Below, one piece after another: positions 5,680 through 6,416 of a stretch of 6,416 nt of DNA. The first letter of the stretch is position 1, and each line of letters starts with the position of its first letter. A model generated the notes under the pieces. It did no database searches and was not told where the DNA came from. It was given only the letters and a program-made list of their open reading frames with translations. The DNA is from Neisseriaceae bacterium. GTDB lineage: Bacteria; Pseudomonadota; Gammaproteobacteria; Burkholderiales; Neisseriaceae. Where the stretch lies: positions 1 through 6,416 of the forward strand of contig JASLBZ010000165.1 in the NCBI GenBank assembly GCA_030146285.1. The letters run 5' to 3'. The translations under genes and the position numbers were made by a program.

Positions 5680-6416
5680 ATGGAATTATTTAGATTCAAG
5701 CGCGATATTCCATTCATGAGTTATGGCAAGTTAACCACTGCCATTTCACTTATCACGTTTATTTTGGCTGTATTTTTCATCTTTACCAAAGGTTTGAATT
5801 TCTCTGTGGAGTTCACAGGCGGTACGGTGATGAATGTTCAGTACGATAAAGGTGCTGATGTGAATGCCATTCGCAGTAAGTTGAATGACTCTTTAAAAAT
5901 GGGTGAAATTCAGGTTCAAGCCTTAGGCACGACCAAAGACATCATGATTCGCTTACCGAATAAATCCGGTGAAAATGATGCCAAATTGCCTAACCATGTA
6001 ATGCAATTACTGCAAGCTGATCGACCTGATGCACAAATGCGCCAAGTTGAGTTTATTGGCCCACAAGTGGGCGATGAATTGGTTACCCATGGTTTATTGG
6101 CCATCTTCTTTGTGTGCTTGGGCATTATTATTTACTTGTCAATGCGTTTTGAATGGCGTTTTGCAGTCTCTGCCATCATTGCCAACATGCATGACGTGGA
6201 GATTATTATTGGTTGTTTTGCCCTATTCCAATGGGAGTTTTCACTGACGGTATTGGCGGGTATTTTGGCGGTATTGGGTTACTCGGTAAATGAATCGGTA
6301 GTGGTATTTGACCGTATTCGTGAGAACTTCCGCAAGCCTCAAATGCGCAACAAAAGCGTGCCTGAAGTCATTAACAACGCCATTACCTCGACCATGAGCC
6401 GCACCATGATTACCCA
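5680..6416 (+). CDS. secF: Protein translocase subunit SecF, 3' end cut off by the window edge
   Basis: SecF is the partner of SecD in the proton-driven Sec accessory complex. The frame is open for 245 codons to the right edge; the E. coli protein has 323 residues, so the last helices are probably missing. Helix 1 is at about 18-36, followed by the periplasmic motif NFSVEFTGGT. Helices 2-4 lie at about 138-154, 162-183 and 189-208. The fourth contains GYSVNESVVVFDRIREN, the SecF signature. Both E44 in the first motif and E205 in the fourth helix stand where E. coli has aspartate, a conservative change that I believe is common among relatives. The Shine-Dalgarno AAGGA (5668-5672) overlaps the last codons of secD and sits seven bases before the ATG, so translation is likely coupled. 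Confidence 0.96.
   Translation, partial: MELFRFKRDIPFMSYGKLTTAISLITFILAVFFIFTKGLNFSVEFTGGTVMNVQYDKGADVNAIRSKLNDSLKMGEIQVQALGTTKDIMIRLPNKSGENDAKLPNHVMQLLQADRPDAQMRQVEFIGPQVGDELVTHGLLAIFFVCLGIIIYLSMRFEWRFAVSAIIANMHDVEIIIGCFALFQWEFSLTVLAGILAVLGYSVNESVVVFDRIRENFRKPQMRNKSVPEVINNAITSTMSRTMIT

Noticed and set aside
2090..6416. A novel defence or mobile system in the right-hand part
   Set aside because: All genes there are recognised housekeeping genes in a conserved order, with no transposase, integrase, CRISPR or toxin signatures.

Overview
The window suggests a bacterium of the Betaproteobacteria, most likely the Neisseriales. The Tgt, YajC and SecD proteins read like those I remember from Neisseria, and tgt-yajC-secD-secF is a familiar order in that group. 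The DNA is moderately AT-rich by eye, and no intact copy of the Neisseria DNA uptake sequence was found, so a relative outside the core Neisseria species is plausible. This placement comes from memory of the families, not from a search.

Layout. Positions 1-1762 hold most of thrS (threonyl-tRNA synthetase) on the minus strand; its 3' end lies off the left edge. Positions 1763-2089 are a divergent intergenic region with three parts: a good promoter facing thrS, a long thrS leader, and a promoter facing tgt. Four protein genes then run on the plus strand: tgt (2090-3205), a 231-base gap rich in inverted repeats, yajC (3437-3745), a 68-base gap with two hairpins, secD (3814-5676), and secF (5680 to the right edge, incomplete). 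secD and secF are three bases apart and clearly co-transcribed.

Function. The window joins two housekeeping themes. thrS charges tRNA-Thr and tgt inserts queuine or its precursor into GUN-anticodon tRNAs. yajC, secD and secF make the accessory complex of the Sec translocon, which uses the proton motive force to help pull proteins into the periplasm.

The most interesting part is the thrS leader. Read on the thrS strand, it contains a stretch that closely resembles the D arm and anticodon arm of tRNA-Thr with anticodon GGU, but it lacks a T arm and a proper acceptor stem. A second hairpin that cannot form together with that anticodon arm follows, then a strong intrinsic terminator, all between a good promoter and the thrS start. 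This could be an autoregulatory tRNA mimic with attenuation, similar in idea to the E. coli thrS operator but different in sequence. It could also be the decayed remnant of a tRNA-Thr gene. The sequence alone does not decide between them.
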